A stretch of 64,000 nt of DNA from JACPUW01 sp049115495 (GCA_049115495.1 JAGDZV010000008.1:62001-126000); one strand, 5' to 3'. Positions 53,003 to 62,727 are shown, counted from the first letter of the stretch. Program-made: numbers and translations. The notes: generated by a model not told the origin, from the letters alone.

Positions 53003-53698
53003 ATGAAAAAACGGTCTAAATCAATTTCAAATGCTCTATTTGATCTTTTTTTTCCACCCATTTGCTATGGTTGTGGCAATGCCTTAAATCAGAACGAACG
53101 CTGCATCTGCAGCTATTGTCAAACAAGTTTACCAAAAACAAATTGGCAAAACCGTATGGCCAATCCGCTCGAAAAAGTTTTTTATGGAAGGGTTGAAGTA
53201 AACAGAGCCACAAGTTTTCTTCATTTTAGGAAAAACTCTATAGTGCAAAGCTTTTTACATAACCTTAAATACAATAGCCAAAAAGAGCTCGGAGTTGTTT
53301 TGGGGCTTTATTTTGCAAGTGACCTAAAAAAAGCTTCATGGGTCACTGATATTGAAGCGGTAATTCCTATTCCATTACATTATCGAAAACTTAAAACAAG
53401 AGGCTATAATCAAAGCGCCCTACTTTCTTATGGAATTGCTAAAGGATTAAAGATTAAACATGAATTAAAAGCCTTACAAAGGGTGCGGTTTACAGAAACA
53501 CAAACAAAAAAAGACCGCTTTTCGCGCCAAGAAAATGTAAAAGGAGCATTTAAGTGCAAGCAGTTTAAATATCAGAATGTGTTATTGGTTGATGATGTTA
53601 CCACCACTGGCGCCACTTTTGAAAGTGCCATTGCTGCCATAAAAACTGCAAACCCAAGCTGTAAAATAAATGTAGCCACTTTGGCCATAGCTGAATGA
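53003..53698 (+). CDS. ComF family protein (phosphoribosyltransferase fold)
   Basis: 231 residues. An N-terminal zinc ribbon is indicated by ICYGCG and CICSYC. The PRTase domain follows, with the PRPP loop LLVDDVTTTGATFESA and the family segment IPIPLHYRKLKTRGYNQSALLSYGIAKGLK. ComF/GntX proteins are needed for transformation in some bacteria. The ATG at 53003 fits; a GTG four codons earlier is open. With dprA at 10.2 kb this suggests natural competence (inference). Confidence 0.9.
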   Translation: MKKRSKSISNALFDLFFPPICYGCGNALNQNERCICSYCQTSLPKTNWQNRMANPLEKVFYGRVEVNRATSFLHFRKNSIVQSFLHNLKYNSQKELGVVLGLYFASDLKKASWVTDIEAVIPIPLHYRKLKTRGYNQSALLSYGIAKGLKIKHELKALQRVRFTETQTKKDRFSRQENVKGAFKCKQFKYQNVLLVDDVTTTGATFESAIAAIKTANPSCKINVATLAIAE

Positions 53699-53737
53699 AA
53701 AAGCAATATTTGCAGCTCTCAATCGTTTGAGCAAACA

Positions 53738-55132
53738 ATGCAAAAGTTCAAAAACCAATTACTGTTTGTTACAGTTAGTATTCTTGTTTTTACATGGTCT
53801 TGTGGCGTTTCAGACCGCACTACTAACGATATTAATAATCTAACTTTTGAAACTGATTCAGTAATTTTTGACACCGTATTTACTACGGTTGGCTCTGCCA
53901 CAGAAGTTTTTGTTTTTTACAATGAAGGCGACGAAAACCTTTTAGTGGAAGAGATCTTTTTAGCAGGTGGCCAGTTTTCACCTTATGCATTAAACATTGA
54001 TGGTGTATCTGGTCATAACTTTAAAGAAATTAGCATTCTACCCGGTGATAGTCTTTTTGCATTCGTAGAAGTACTTATTGATCCAAACAACGTAACTACT
54101 CCTTTTGTAGTTAAAGATTCAATCATCTTTAAAAGTGATAAAGTTCAAAAAGACGTAAAACTTATTTCTTGGGGCCAAAATGCGTATTTTCATTATGGAG
54201 ACACTATTTTAACCAATACAACATGGGAAAGTGACAAACCCCATGTGCTTTTTGGTGAAGTAATTGTAGGTGCAGGAGCTACTTTAACCATAAATGAATG
54301 CACACAGATTTATGGTTACAGCTTCTCTAGGCTCAATATAGCCAGAAACAGCGCCCTTAGAGTGCTTGGTACAGTAGATTGCCCTGTAATATTTCAGGGA
54401 CATAGAAAAGAAGAACGCTATGCCGAAGAACCTGGTCAGTGGATTGGTATTAGACTTTTACCCGGAGCCAGTCAAAGTTTGATTCAGCATGCAATAATTA
54501 AAAATGGATTTAGAGGCGTGCAAGTTGATTCTATGCCCGTTTCTAGAGAACCCAATATGATTCTTCAAAACACCACCATCACAAATATGAATTTGGTTTG
54601 CCTTTTAGGCTATACGGCAAGTATTCAGGCTGTAAATTGCGAGTTTTTAAATTCTTGCGAATACCTAATGGTGGGCGAACTCGGCGGCAAATACAACTTC
54701 GCCTATTGTACATTCGGAAATTTTCAGTTGGGTTGCGTAAGAAGCACTCCATCAGTTTACCTAAGTAATGCAGACTATGTTGATCTTAATGAAGTGGAAT
54801 TTGTAAACCCTTTACAATATGACATTGTAAACTGCATAATTTATGGATCTCAAGAAGAAGAGTTAGGTTTTAATTTTGGTGGAAAGGGTGATGTAACGGC
54901 TACCGTTGGTCATTCTCTTATTCGCACTCAAATTAGCGACTATGATGTAAACAATAACATCATTAATCAAGATCCTTTATTTCAAAACCCGTCTAGACTT
55001 AATTATGAACTTGATTCCTTATCACCGGCCATAGGTAAAGCCACACCAATTGGTAATGTTAATACCGATTACTTTTTGAAATTAAGAGACGCCAATTCTC
55101 CAGATATTGGAGCATTTGAGAATCAGCAATAA
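53738..55132 (+). CDS. lipoprotein with parallel beta-helix-like domain
   Basis: 464 residues, no named family. The lipoprotein signal ends with lipobox TWSCG (Cys about 22). The first 150 residues resemble an immunoglobulin-like repeat (SVIFDTVFTTVGSATEVFVFYNEGDENLLVEEIFLAGGQFS). The following 290 have regular Asn/Gly-turned strands typical of right-handed beta-helices (VLGTVDCPVIFQGHRKE, LIQHAIIKNGFRGVQVD). It probably sits in the outer membrane periplasmic or surface leaflet. It is monocistronic. Confidence 0.75.
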   Translation: MQKFKNQLLFVTVSILVFTWSCGVSDRTTNDINNLTFETDSVIFDTVFTTVGSATEVFVFYNEGDENLLVEEIFLAGGQFSPYALNIDGVSGHNFKEISILPGDSLFAFVEVLIDPNNVTTPFVVKDSIIFKSDKVQKDVKLISWGQNAYFHYGDTILTNTTWESDKPHVLFGEVIVGAGATLTINECTQIYGYSFSRLNIARNSALRVLGTVDCPVIFQGHRKEERYAEEPGQWIGIRLLPGASQSLIQHAIIKNGFRGVQVDSMPVSREPNMILQNTTITNMNLVCLLGYTASIQAVNCEFLNSCEYLMVGELGGKYNFAYCTFGNFQLGCVRSTPSVYLSNADYVDLNEVEFVNPLQYDIVNCIIYGSQEEELGFNFGGKGDVTATVGHSLIRTQISDYDVNNNIINQDPLFQNPSRLNYELDSLSPAIGKATPIGNVNTDYFLKLRDANSPDIGAFENQQ

Positions 55133-55203
55133 ACATGTTGTTAAGTTCCTTCCAAAAAAAAGGACTTAAAGCGGGTTAAATTCGCTTTAGATAAATTTTA
55201 ACT

Positions 55204-56187
55204 ATGGTAAAGATTGGAGTTCTTGGTGCCGGACATTTAGGCTCAATCCATCTTAAGCTCTTAAAGCAGATTCCAGATTTTGACTTGGTAGGATTTTTTG
55301 ATCCAAATCCACAACAAGCGGGTAAAGCTGCCAAAGAATTTGGAATAAACTCCTTTGGAACAATTGAAGAGTTGATTGATGTTGTTGATGCCGTTGACAT
55401 AGTAACTCCTACCCTTTCTCACTACGATTGCGCAGTTGCAGCTATTAAAAGCTCCAAACACATTTTTGTTGAAAAACCGCTTACAAATACAGTTGAAGAA
55501 GGTAAAAAGCTTTTAACTCTGGCATCAGAAGCAAACATAATTGGTCAGGTGGGGCATGTTGAACGCTTTAACCCTGCATTTTTGGCGGCTTCGAATTATG
55601 ATCTTGATCCAAAATTTATTGAAGTACACCGATTATCAGAATTTAACCCTCGCGGTACCGACGTACCTGTTGTACTGGATTTAATGATTCATGATATTGA
55701 TATTGTGCTTAGTCTGGTAAAAGCAAGGGTAAGAAGTATAAATGCAAGCGGAGTTCCAGTAATAAGTGAAACACCAGATATTGCAAATGCAAGAATAGAG
55801 TTTGATAATGGAGCTGTAGCCAACCTTACAGCCAGCAGAGTATCCTTGAAAAAAATGCGAAAAGCTCGGTTTTTTCAGCGCGACGGTTATATATCTATAG
55901 ACTTTTTAGATAAAAAAGTAGAAGCCTTTAGAATAAGTGACGGAGATGTATCCAATAGTCCATTTAGTTTTGAAATTGACCCGCTAAACAACGGTAACAA
56001 AAAGATTTTGAGCTACGAGTCTCCTGCCGTTCCTGAAGTGAATGCCATTAAATATGAATTGGAGCTTTTTGCAAAGAGTATAATTAACCAAACTTCGCCT
56101 GCAGTAAGTCTTGAAGATGGTTTTCATTCTCTTGAAGTGGCACACCAAATTCTTGACAAAATTGAGATGACCCATGCCAAATTTTAA
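55204..56187 (+). CDS. Gfo/Idh/MocA family NAD(P)-dependent oxidoreductase
   Basis: 327 residues. The Rossmann fold starts IGVLGAGHLGSIHLKLL, the catalytic Lys is in HIFVEKPLTNT, and the second domain has IGQVGHVERFNPAF and VVLDLMIHDIDIVLSLV with the substrate-binding His. This GHVERFNP/HDID pattern is close to inositol/sugar-type dehydrogenases and WlbA/UDP-sugar 3-dehydrogenases. The stop overlaps the following lipoprotein gene by 14 bp, beginning a coupled series through 58920. Confidence 0.88.
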   Translation: MVKIGVLGAGHLGSIHLKLLKQIPDFDLVGFFDPNPQQAGKAAKEFGINSFGTIEELIDVVDAVDIVTPTLSHYDCAVAAIKSSKHIFVEKPLTNTVEEGKKLLTLASEANIIGQVGHVERFNPAFLAASNYDLDPKFIEVHRLSEFNPRGTDVPVVLDLMIHDIDIVLSLVKARVRSINASGVPVISETPDIANARIEFDNGAVANLTASRVSLKKMRKARFFQRDGYISIDFLDKKVEAFRISDGDVSNSPFSFEIDPLNNGNKKILSYESPAVPEVNAIKYELELFAKSIINQTSPAVSLEDGFHSLEVAHQILDKIEMTHAKF

Positions 56188-57067
56188 ATACGCTACAGCA
56201 CTACTTCTAATCTCGTTTTGTTTTTTAAGCTCTTGTGAGCTCATTAATCCTGACGAACAAATTCCTTCTTATGTAAAAATAGATTCTGTTAATGTTACTA
56301 CAGATATTACTACGCAGGGCACTGCTAAGCATAATATTTTTGATGCTTGGGTGGTACACAACGGATTGGTGGTAGCAACGGTTCCCATTCCTTGCACGGT
56401 ACCTGTTTTACAAGACAAGGGAAACATTGTAAGCATTTTACCAGGAATTAAAGAAAGTGGAACTAGCACCAACAGAAGTATATATCCATTTTTTGATGCA
56501 GTTGATGTAGAAATTGGGTTTAATAATGATGGCGCCATTTATGATTTTAACCAAGACGACATTGTTTTTAAATATAAAGACAATGTAAAATTCTTGTGGC
56601 TTGAAGACTTTGAAAGCGAAACTGTTAGTATACAAGAGATTAATCAAGACTCTGCACCATTTTCAAGGACTAAAAGTCCAAATAATGTTTTTGAAGGAGA
56701 AGCATCATTTCAGATTAAACTCACCCAAACAGATACTATTATGTCGGTTCAAGGCTTTAATTATTTTAGTGGTAGTGAGTTTAATATAGGAAGCCCAACA
56801 TTTTTAGAAATGCACTACAAAAACGACATAAATATGCAGGTTGGTTTTGCCTATAAATCTCCTGAAGGGGTTGTACAATACGACCAACCACATCTTTATT
56901 TAAGAGAATCAAGCGAGTGGAAAAAGGTATACATTAATATGACCGACTTAGTGGCCTTACTTAATGATGAAGCCGGAATAAGGGTTTACTTTGCAGCAAT
57001 TATTCCTACAGATAAATCTGAAGCGGAAATATTGCTCGATAATATAAAACTCTTAACCTTTGAATAA
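56174..57067 (+). CDS. hypothetical lipoprotein
   Basis: 297 residues, not recognised. A lipobox follows the signal (MPNFKYATALLLISFCFLSSC, Cys about 21). The mature protein has a beta-sandwich look: a first half YVKIDSVNVTTDITTQG...FDAWVVHNGLVVATVPIPCTVPVL and a second carbohydrate-binding-like part FEGEASFQIKLTQTDTIM...SEWKKVYINMTDL. It overlaps both neighbours (14 bp and 8 bp), so it belongs to the same transcript as the oxidoreductase and sugar transferase. Confidence 0.75.
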   Translation: MPNFKYATALLLISFCFLSSCELINPDEQIPSYVKIDSVNVTTDITTQGTAKHNIFDAWVVHNGLVVATVPIPCTVPVLQDKGNIVSILPGIKESGTSTNRSIYPFFDAVDVEIGFNNDGAIYDFNQDDIVFKYKDNVKFLWLEDFESETVSIQEINQDSAPFSRTKSPNNVFEGEASFQIKLTQTDTIMSVQGFNYFSGSEFNIGSPTFLEMHYKNDINMQVGFAYKSPEGVVQYDQPHLYLRESSEWKKVYINMTDLVALLNDEAGIRVYFAAIIPTDKSEAEILLDNIKLLTFE

Positions 57068-58469
57068 GAACCGATTCGGTTGGATTTTTGCCCTACTTGA
57101 TTTTATTACAACAGGTGCTGCGTGGTCAGTTTTTTACATTTACCGAAAGAAATATCTAGAACCGCAAGTATTTGGGAATATACCTTTAGAGTTTACTGAA
57201 AAATACTTCTTAGGAATAGTAGCTATCCCAATTTTTTGGGTGATTTTGTATTTTTTAATTGGCAGTTACACCCGCACTTATAGAAGGTCTCGTTTGTCTG
57301 ACCTTGTAAATACTTTTATAATCACATTCATTGGCTCAGTAGCAATTTTCTTTGTTTTGGTTCTCGATGATTTTGTAAAAGAGCCTAAACTATTTAGAAA
57401 TGCATTTTTGGTGTTATTTAGTTCTACGATAACACTACGCTATTTCATTCGATTTTTTGTGCTTTCATATATCAAAAATCAAATTGTAAATAGAAAAATT
57501 GGATTTAACACACTGCTGATTGGCAACAACAAAAAAGCCCTTGACCTTTTTGAAGAATTAGAAAATGAAAGGTATTCTCAAGGCTACTTTTTTAAAGGTT
57601 TTATTGAAGTAGAAGCTAAATCGCAAAAATTTCTTGACAACAAGCTTGAGCGTTTAGGAAATTTAAATGCCCTTGAATTAGCAATTGAAGAGAAAAAAAT
57701 TGAAGAGGTGATAGTGGCTCTTGATCAAGAAAATGGAATGATTGGGAGAATACTTGATGAACTTGACGGAAAGAATGTAATGGTAAAAATGATACCTGAT
57801 ATGTACGATATAGTATCAGGCCGGGTAAAAATGAAGAATGTATTTGGCGCTGCGCTTATTGAGATTTTTCCTGAAATAATGCCTTCTATTCAGGCAAATT
57901 TCAAACGTATTTTAGATGTCGCCATCTCTAGCCTACTATTGATTCTTTTGCTACCTTTTTACGGATTCTTGGCGTTATGGGTTAAGCTAACATCAAAAGG
58001 GCCAATTTTCTTTAAGCAAGAGCGTATTGGCATAAAGGGTAAGCCATTTTTCATTATCAAGTTTAGAACTATGATAATTAACGCTGAAAAAGAAAAACCA
58101 CAACTAAGCAGAAAAAATGATCCAAGAATAACACCTGCAGGAAGAATATTAAGAAAATATAGATTTGATGAACTCCCGCAGTTTTACAACGTTCTAATAG
58201 GTGAAATGAGCCTGGTAGGCCCAAGGCCTGAAAGACAGTTTTTTATTGATCAAATTACTCAAAAGGCTCCGCAGTATAAGCACCTGTTAAAAGTAAAACC
58301 GGGAATAACATCTTGGGGAATGGTAAAATATGGGTATGCGCAAAACGTTGATCAAATGATTGAACGTATGAAGTATGACTTACTTTACATTGAGAATATG
58401 AGTTTGAGCATGGATTTTAAGATTTTTCTATACACAGCAATAACAATATTAGGTGGCCGAGGAAAATAA
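57060..58469 (+). CDS. polyprenyl glycosylphosphotransferase (undecaprenyl-phosphate sugar transferase)
   Basis: 469 residues, starting at TTG 57060 inside the previous stop; no other start precedes the first helix. Four N-terminal membrane helices (about 8-125) and a CoA-binding-like domain (about 140-260) lead to the bacterial sugar transferase domain (about 275-469). It has FKRILDVAISSLLLILLLPFY, GPIFFKQERIGIKGKPFFIIKFRTM, DELPQFYNVLIGEMSLVGPRPE and KPGITSWGMV. It transfers a sugar-phosphate from a UDP-sugar to undecaprenyl phosphate, starting surface polysaccharide synthesis. Confidence 0.92.
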   Translation: MNKNRFGWIFALLDFITTGAAWSVFYIYRKKYLEPQVFGNIPLEFTEKYFLGIVAIPIFWVILYFLIGSYTRTYRRSRLSDLVNTFIITFIGSVAIFFVLVLDDFVKEPKLFRNAFLVLFSSTITLRYFIRFFVLSYIKNQIVNRKIGFNTLLIGNNKKALDLFEELENERYSQGYFFKGFIEVEAKSQKFLDNKLERLGNLNALELAIEEKKIEEVIVALDQENGMIGRILDELDGKNVMVKMIPDMYDIVSGRVKMKNVFGAALIEIFPEIMPSIQANFKRILDVAISSLLLILLLPFYGFLALWVKLTSKGPIFFKQERIGIKGKPFFIIKFRTMIINAEKEKPQLSRKNDPRITPAGRILRKYRFDELPQFYNVLIGEMSLVGPRPERQFFIDQITQKAPQYKHLLKVKPGITSWGMVKYGYAQNVDQMIERMKYDLLYIENMSLSMDFKIFLYTAITILGGRGK

Positions 58470-58920
58470 AAAAGACCTGAAGTATATTGAGAAAGTAACA
58501 CACTTTCTTGATTCGCAATTTAGAATACCCGGAACGGATGTAAGAGTTGGTATTGACCCAATAATAGGATTTTTCATACCCATTTTAGGTGATATTATAT
58601 CATATATAATGAGTGCTCTACTTGTGTTTTATATGATTAAAAATGGCGCTAGTGGTAAAGTTGTAATGAAAATTTTAGTCAATTTATTAATAGACCTTTT
58701 AATTGGAGGTGTACCAATGGTTGGCCAAATCGGAGACTTTTTTTACAAAGCAAATGAGCGCAACCTAAAGCTTTATAAAGAATACTTAAATGAAGGTAAG
58801 CACGAAGGTTCGGCCCTACCCTACATTTTAGCTATAGTATTTATACTTATTTTAATCCCAATCATATTCCTCGTGGTTTTCGTAAAGTTATTCTATGAGC
58901 TTTATGAATGGATTTTCTAA
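58453..58920 (+). CDS. DUF4112 domain membrane protein
   Basis: 155 residues from GTG 58453, overlapping the sugar transferase by 17 bp. The DUF4112 core is IPGTDVRVGIDPIIGFFIPILGDIISYIMSALLVFYMIKNGA and VNLLIDLLIGGVPMVGQIGDFFYKANERNLKL, then a C-terminal membrane helix (about 127-148). Three or four helices in all. Function unknown. Confidence 0.85.
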   Translation: MAEENKKDLKYIEKVTHFLDSQFRIPGTDVRVGIDPIIGFFIPILGDIISYIMSALLVFYMIKNGASGKVVMKILVNLLIDLLIGGVPMVGQIGDFFYKANERNLKLYKEYLNEGKHEGSALPYILAIVFILILIPIIFLVVFVKLFYELYEWIF

Positions 58921-58929
58921 ACTAATGTT

Positions 58930-59877
58930 ATGCTCACAAAACTTTTAGGTGTAAAGTATCCGATAATAATGGCTCCAATGTTTTTGGTGAGCAATGAAGA
59001 AATGATTATTGCAGCAGGTAAGGCAGGTATAACAGGAGCTATTCCTGCGCTTAATTGGCGAACAATTGAGCAACTCACAGCTGGCATTAAAAAAATTAAG
59101 GAACAATCAAATGCACCATTTGGCATTAATCTAATTGTAAATAAGTCTAATGTAAAATATAAAGACCAACTCAAAGCCATTTGCGATCTTGGGGTTGATT
59201 ATATAATCACATCATTAGGCAACCCAAAAGAAACAATTGCAGTGGCTCACCAAAACGGCGTAAAAGTATTTTGTGATGTTACTGATCTAAAATATGCTCA
59301 AAAAGTACAAGAGTTGGGAGCTGACGCCGTAATTGCCGTTAACAGTAATGCTGGTGGTCATGCTGGCACCATTCCAAAAAATGATTTGATTTCTCTTTTG
59401 AAAAGTGAAATTAATCTACCAATAATTTCAGCGGGTGGAGTTGGAAACGGGAAACAACTTAGAGAAACTCTGGATTTGGGTGTTTCAGGATGCTCAATTG
59501 GAAGCATTTTTATTGCTAGTACAGAAAGTCCTGTTTCGGTTGACTATAAACAAGCTTGTGTTAGCTACGGCGCCGACGATATTGTAATGACTACCAAACT
59601 TTCGGGCACACCTTGCACTGTTATTAAAACACCGTATGTTGAAGAAATTGGAACAAAACAAGGTTTTTTAGAAGGAATTCTAAATAAAAATAAGCAGCTT
59701 AAAAAATGGGCTAAAATGTTGACTTTCTATAAGGGCATGAAATCATTGGAAAAAGCGGCCTTTTCAGCCACTTACAAAACAGTTTGGTGTGCCGGACCAA
59801 CTATTGAAAATACGACCGCAATTAAGCCTATAAAAGAAATTGTTTCAGACCTTGTAAATGGTTTGGAGTATGAATGA
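58930..59877 (+). CDS. nitronate monooxygenase family flavoprotein
   Basis: A 315-residue FMN TIM barrel. Motifs: GVKYPIIMAPMFLVSNEEM, ALNWRTIEQ, GINLIVNKSN, a central SNAGGHAGTIPK (the GGH family signature) and PIISAGGVGNGKQLRETLDLGVSGCSIGSIFI. It oxidises alkyl nitronates (propionate-3-nitronate) or is an enoyl-reductase-like relative. Nine bp follow the DUF4112 gene. The stop overlaps the DUF4442 start. Confidence 0.9.
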   Translation: MLTKLLGVKYPIIMAPMFLVSNEEMIIAAGKAGITGAIPALNWRTIEQLTAGIKKIKEQSNAPFGINLIVNKSNVKYKDQLKAICDLGVDYIITSLGNPKETIAVAHQNGVKVFCDVTDLKYAQKVQELGADAVIAVNSNAGGHAGTIPKNDLISLLKSEINLPIISAGGVGNGKQLRETLDLGVSGCSIGSIFIASTESPVSVDYKQACVSYGADDIVMTTKLSGTPCTVIKTPYVEEIGTKQGFLEGILNKNKQLKKWAKMLTFYKGMKSLEKAAFSATYKTVWCAGPTIENTTAIKPIKEIVSDLVNGLEYE

Positions 59878-60349
59878 TTATAATCTAAGCAAAGCCAATA
59901 GGCTTTTGTTTTTATTTGGCGTAGCAAAAATTCCACTCATAAGATTTGTAAGGCCTAGAATTATTGAGTTTACTTCAGAGCATATCATCATAAAAATTCC
60001 TTTAAGAAGAAGAAACAAAAACCATTTAAAATCAATGTATTTCGGTGCCTTTGCTATTGGTGCGGATTTAGCGGCGGGGTTCTTGGCATTTTGGCTTTTT
60101 CAAGAAAGAAAATTGAAAGCATCTTTTGCTTTCAAAAGCTTTAAATCAGAATTTTTACGACGTGCTATGTATGATGTCTATTTTGAATGCCATGCAGGAA
60201 ACATCATATTAAACGCTGTTGAACAAGCGCAAAAAAATGGTGAGCGTATAAATGAAATGGTAAAAGTAGATGCCTTTTGTTATGAAAATGGCGAAAAGGT
60301 GAAAGTGGCTGAGATGGAAATTGAAGCTTCAATTAAGGTTAAATCTTAA
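59870..60349 (+). CDS. DUF4442 hot-dog fold protein (thioesterase-like)
   Basis: 159 residues from ATG 59870, which overlaps the nitronate monooxygenase stop by 8 bp. The core IPLRRRNKNHLKSMYFGAFAIGADLAAGFLAFWLF is the hot-dog helix region of the YiiD_C/DUF4442 acyl-CoA thioesterase-like family. A strand series follows, LKASFAFKSFKSEFLRRAMYDVYFEC and VKVDAFCYENGEKVKVAEMEIEASIKV. The substrate is unknown. Confidence 0.85.
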   Translation: MNDYNLSKANRLLFLFGVAKIPLIRFVRPRIIEFTSEHIIIKIPLRRRNKNHLKSMYFGAFAIGADLAAGFLAFWLFQERKLKASFAFKSFKSEFLRRAMYDVYFECHAGNIILNAVEQAQKNGERINEMVKVDAFCYENGEKVKVAEMEIEASIKVKS

Positions 60350-60390
60350 ATTGAAAATTTGAAGATGAGTCAATTTGGTAATGTGAAAAT

Positions 60391-60816
60391 TTAATCAATC
60401 AAATACTCAATTGCAACTTTATAACCAAGCAAACCTAATCCCGAAATCCCCGCCTTACAATTCTGAGATAGCAAGGATGTTTTTCTGAAGTTTTCTCTTG
60501 CGTAAATATTAGAAATATGCACTTCAATCACCGGGTTATGAATTGCTTTTACTGCATCTGCCAATGCAATTGAATTGTGACTGTAACCACCTGCATTTAA
60601 TACAACTCCTCTATACTCTTTTGACAATGAATGTAGCTTATCTATTATTTCACCGCAGTGGTTAGATTGATAATATTCTAAATCAATTTCAGGAAACTCT
60701 AAAATCAACTCTTTGAAATAATCATCAAAGCTTTTTGAACCGTAAACCGACGGCTCCCTTTTTCCTAAAAGGTTTAGGTTTGGGCCATTAATAATTAAGA
60801 TTTTAGGCTGGCTCAT
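60391..60816 (-). CDS. aroQ: 3-dehydroquinate dehydratase, type II
   Basis: 141 residues, shikimate pathway. It has IINGPNLNLLGKREPSVYG (catalytic Arg and Tyr), YYQSNHCGEIID, LNAGGYSHNSIALADAV (usual LNPGAYTHTS, here conservatively changed) and EVHISNIYARENFRKTSLLSQNCKAGISGLGLLGY (catalytic His). It overlaps rfbA by 4 bp, so it is translated with the nucleotide-sugar genes. Confidence 0.95.
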   Translation of the reverse strand: MSQPKILIINGPNLNLLGKREPSVYGSKSFDDYFKELILEFPEIDLEYYQSNHCGEIIDKLHSLSKEYRGVVLNAGGYSHNSIALADAVKAIHNPVIEVHISNIYARENFRKTSLLSQNCKAGISGLGLLGYKVAIEYLID

Positions 60817-61676
60817 TCTTTTAGCAGATCAAGCAAATATTTACCATACCCACTCTTTACCAAAGGTTGTGCTATATTCTCAAGCTGTTCTGCACTTATA
60901 AATCCCTGCTGATAAGCAACTTCTTCAGGACATCCCACCTTTAAACCTTGGCGCTCTTCAATTACTTCAACGTACTGACTGGCTTGCATCATTGATTTAA
61001 AAGTTCCTGTATCAAGCCACGCAGTCCCCTTCTCAAGCACTTGTACTTTAAGCTCTCCACTTTCAAGGTAAATTTTATTAATGTCAGTAATCTCAAGCTC
61101 ACCACGGTGAGATGGCTTTAAATTCCTAGCAAAATCAACCACCTGATTATCATAAAAGTACAGGCCTGGAACCGCATATCTTGATTTTGGTTTCTCTGGC
61201 TTTTCTTCAATACTAAGTGCATTAAAATCATTATCAAATTCAACTACACCGTAACGTTCAGGATCGCTCACAGGGTATGCGAAAACCACGCCACCTTTTG
61301 GATCGCTACTAGCTTCAACAGCTGAATAAAAATTACTCCCGTAAAATATATTATCACCCAAAACAAGTGCTGCCCCTTCATTTCCAATAAACTCTTCTCC
61401 AATAATAAATGCTTGAGCTAAGCCTTCAGGATTAGGTTGTTCTGCAAATTCTAAATTAATTCCCCAGTCGCTACCATCACCTAAAAGCTTTTGGAATAAA
61501 GGCAAATCATGTGGTGTACTAATTATTAGAATATCCTTAATACCAGCTAGCATAAGGGTTGACAAAGGATAATAAATCATCGGCTTGTCATAAATTGGCA
61601 TTAACTGCTTGCTTATACCCTTTGTAATTGGGTATAATCTAGTGCCGCTTCCACCAGCTAGTACTATTCCTTTCAT
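60813..61676 (-). CDS. rfbA: glucose-1-phosphate thymidylyltransferase
   Basis: 287 residues. It makes dTDP-glucose from dTTP and glucose-1-phosphate. Signature GGSGTRLYPITKGISKQLMPIYDKPMIYYPL; also QPNPEGLAQAFIIGEEF, ALVLGDNIFYG, EEKPEKPKSRYAVPGLYFYD and GTAWLDTGTF. It overlaps aroQ by 4 bp and follows rfbB by 1 bp: galE-rfbB-rfbA-aroQ is one operon. Confidence 0.96.
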   Translation of the reverse strand: MKGIVLAGGSGTRLYPITKGISKQLMPIYDKPMIYYPLSTLMLAGIKDILIISTPHDLPLFQKLLGDGSDWGINLEFAEQPNPEGLAQAFIIGEEFIGNEGAALVLGDNIFYGSNFYSAVEASSDPKGGVVFAYPVSDPERYGVVEFDNDFNALSIEEKPEKPKSRYAVPGLYFYDNQVVDFARNLKPSHRGELEITDINKIYLESGELKVQVLEKGTAWLDTGTFKSMMQASQYVEVIEERQGLKVGCPEEVAYQQGFISAEQLENIAQPLVKSGYGKYLLDLLKE

Positions 61677-61677
61677 C

Positions 61678-62727
61678 TTATCTGTCTTTATACATTTTAT
61701 TATAATACTCCATATAGTTACCGGATGTAATATTTGTCATCCATTCTTCATTTTCTAAATACCATTCAACTGTTTTTTCCAAGCCTTCTTCGAAGGTTAT
61801 AGATGGTTTCCAGTTTAAATCACCTTCAACTTTTGTAGGATCAATAGCATAACGCATATCATGTCCTGCTCTATCGGTTACGTAAGTAATTAGTTGTGCG
61901 CTTTCACCGGGCTCTCTACCAAGTTTATCATCCATTATAGCGCAAAGTTTATTTACAAGATCAATATTCTTCCATTCATTAATTCCGCCAATGTTATAAG
62001 TTTCGCCAACGGCAGCTTCATGGAAAATAACATCAATGGCCGAACAGTGATCAACTACCCAAAGCCAATCTCTTATATTTTCACCTTTGCCATAAACAGG
62101 TAGTGGCTTTTTATTCTTTATGTTGTTAATCATTAATGGAATCAATTTTTCAGGAAACTGAAATGAGCCATAATTATTAGAACAATTCGAGATTTTAATA
62201 GGAATTCCGTAGGTGTGATGGTATGCTCTTACAAAATGATCGCTGCTTGCTTTTGAAGCTGAATAAGGCGATCGGGGATCATATGCTGTAGTTTCTTGGA
62301 AAAAACCACCTTCATCTAACGAGCCATAAACTTCATCAGTTGATACATGATAGAATAAATGTTCATTGTAATTGTCTGCCCAATATTTTCTACAAACATT
62401 TAGAAGTGCAACGGTTCCAAGCACATTTGTATTTATAAATTCAAGTGGATTCTCTATTGATCTATCAACATGAGATTCTGCTGCTAAATGAATAACATCC
62501 GTAATACTAAAATTTTCGAAAATATCATCAATCAAACCTTCATCTCTAATATCACCTTTTACGAAGGTGTAGTTAGGATGATTTTCTATTTCAGTTAAAT
62601 TTTGTAGGTTACCAGCATATGTAAGTAAATCTAGATTAATGATTTTATAATCATATTTATCAAGCATCCATTTTACTAAGTGAGACCCAATAAAACCAGC
62701 TCCACCGGTAATTAGTATATTTTTCAT
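61678..62727 (-). CDS. rfbB: dTDP-glucose 4,6-dehydratase
   Basis: 349 residues from ATG 62727 (MKNILITGGAGFIGSHLVKW); the longer frame overlaps galE's C-terminus and is rejected. NAD motif GGAGFIGSH, catalytic STDEVYGSL and the SPYSASKASSDHFV (Tyr-x-x-x-Lys) signature. Also NCSNNYGSFQFPEKLIP, GKGENIRDWLWVVDH, and YVTDRAGHDMRYAIDPTK. It converts dTDP-glucose to dTDP-4-keto-6-deoxyglucose, used by RfbC and by WecE-like transaminases such as that at 27294. Confidence 0.96.
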   Translation of the reverse strand: MKNILITGGAGFIGSHLVKWMLDKYDYKIINLDLLTYAGNLQNLTEIENHPNYTFVKGDIRDEGLIDDIFENFSITDVIHLAAESHVDRSIENPLEFINTNVLGTVALLNVCRKYWADNYNEHLFYHVSTDEVYGSLDEGGFFQETTAYDPRSPYSASKASSDHFVRAYHHTYGIPIKISNCSNNYGSFQFPEKLIPLMINNIKNKKPLPVYGKGENIRDWLWVVDHCSAIDVIFHEAAVGETYNIGGINEWKNIDLVNKLCAIMDDKLGREPGESAQLITYVTDRAGHDMRYAIDPTKVEGDLNWKPSITFEEGLEKTVEWYLENEEWMTNITSGNYMEYYNKMYKDR

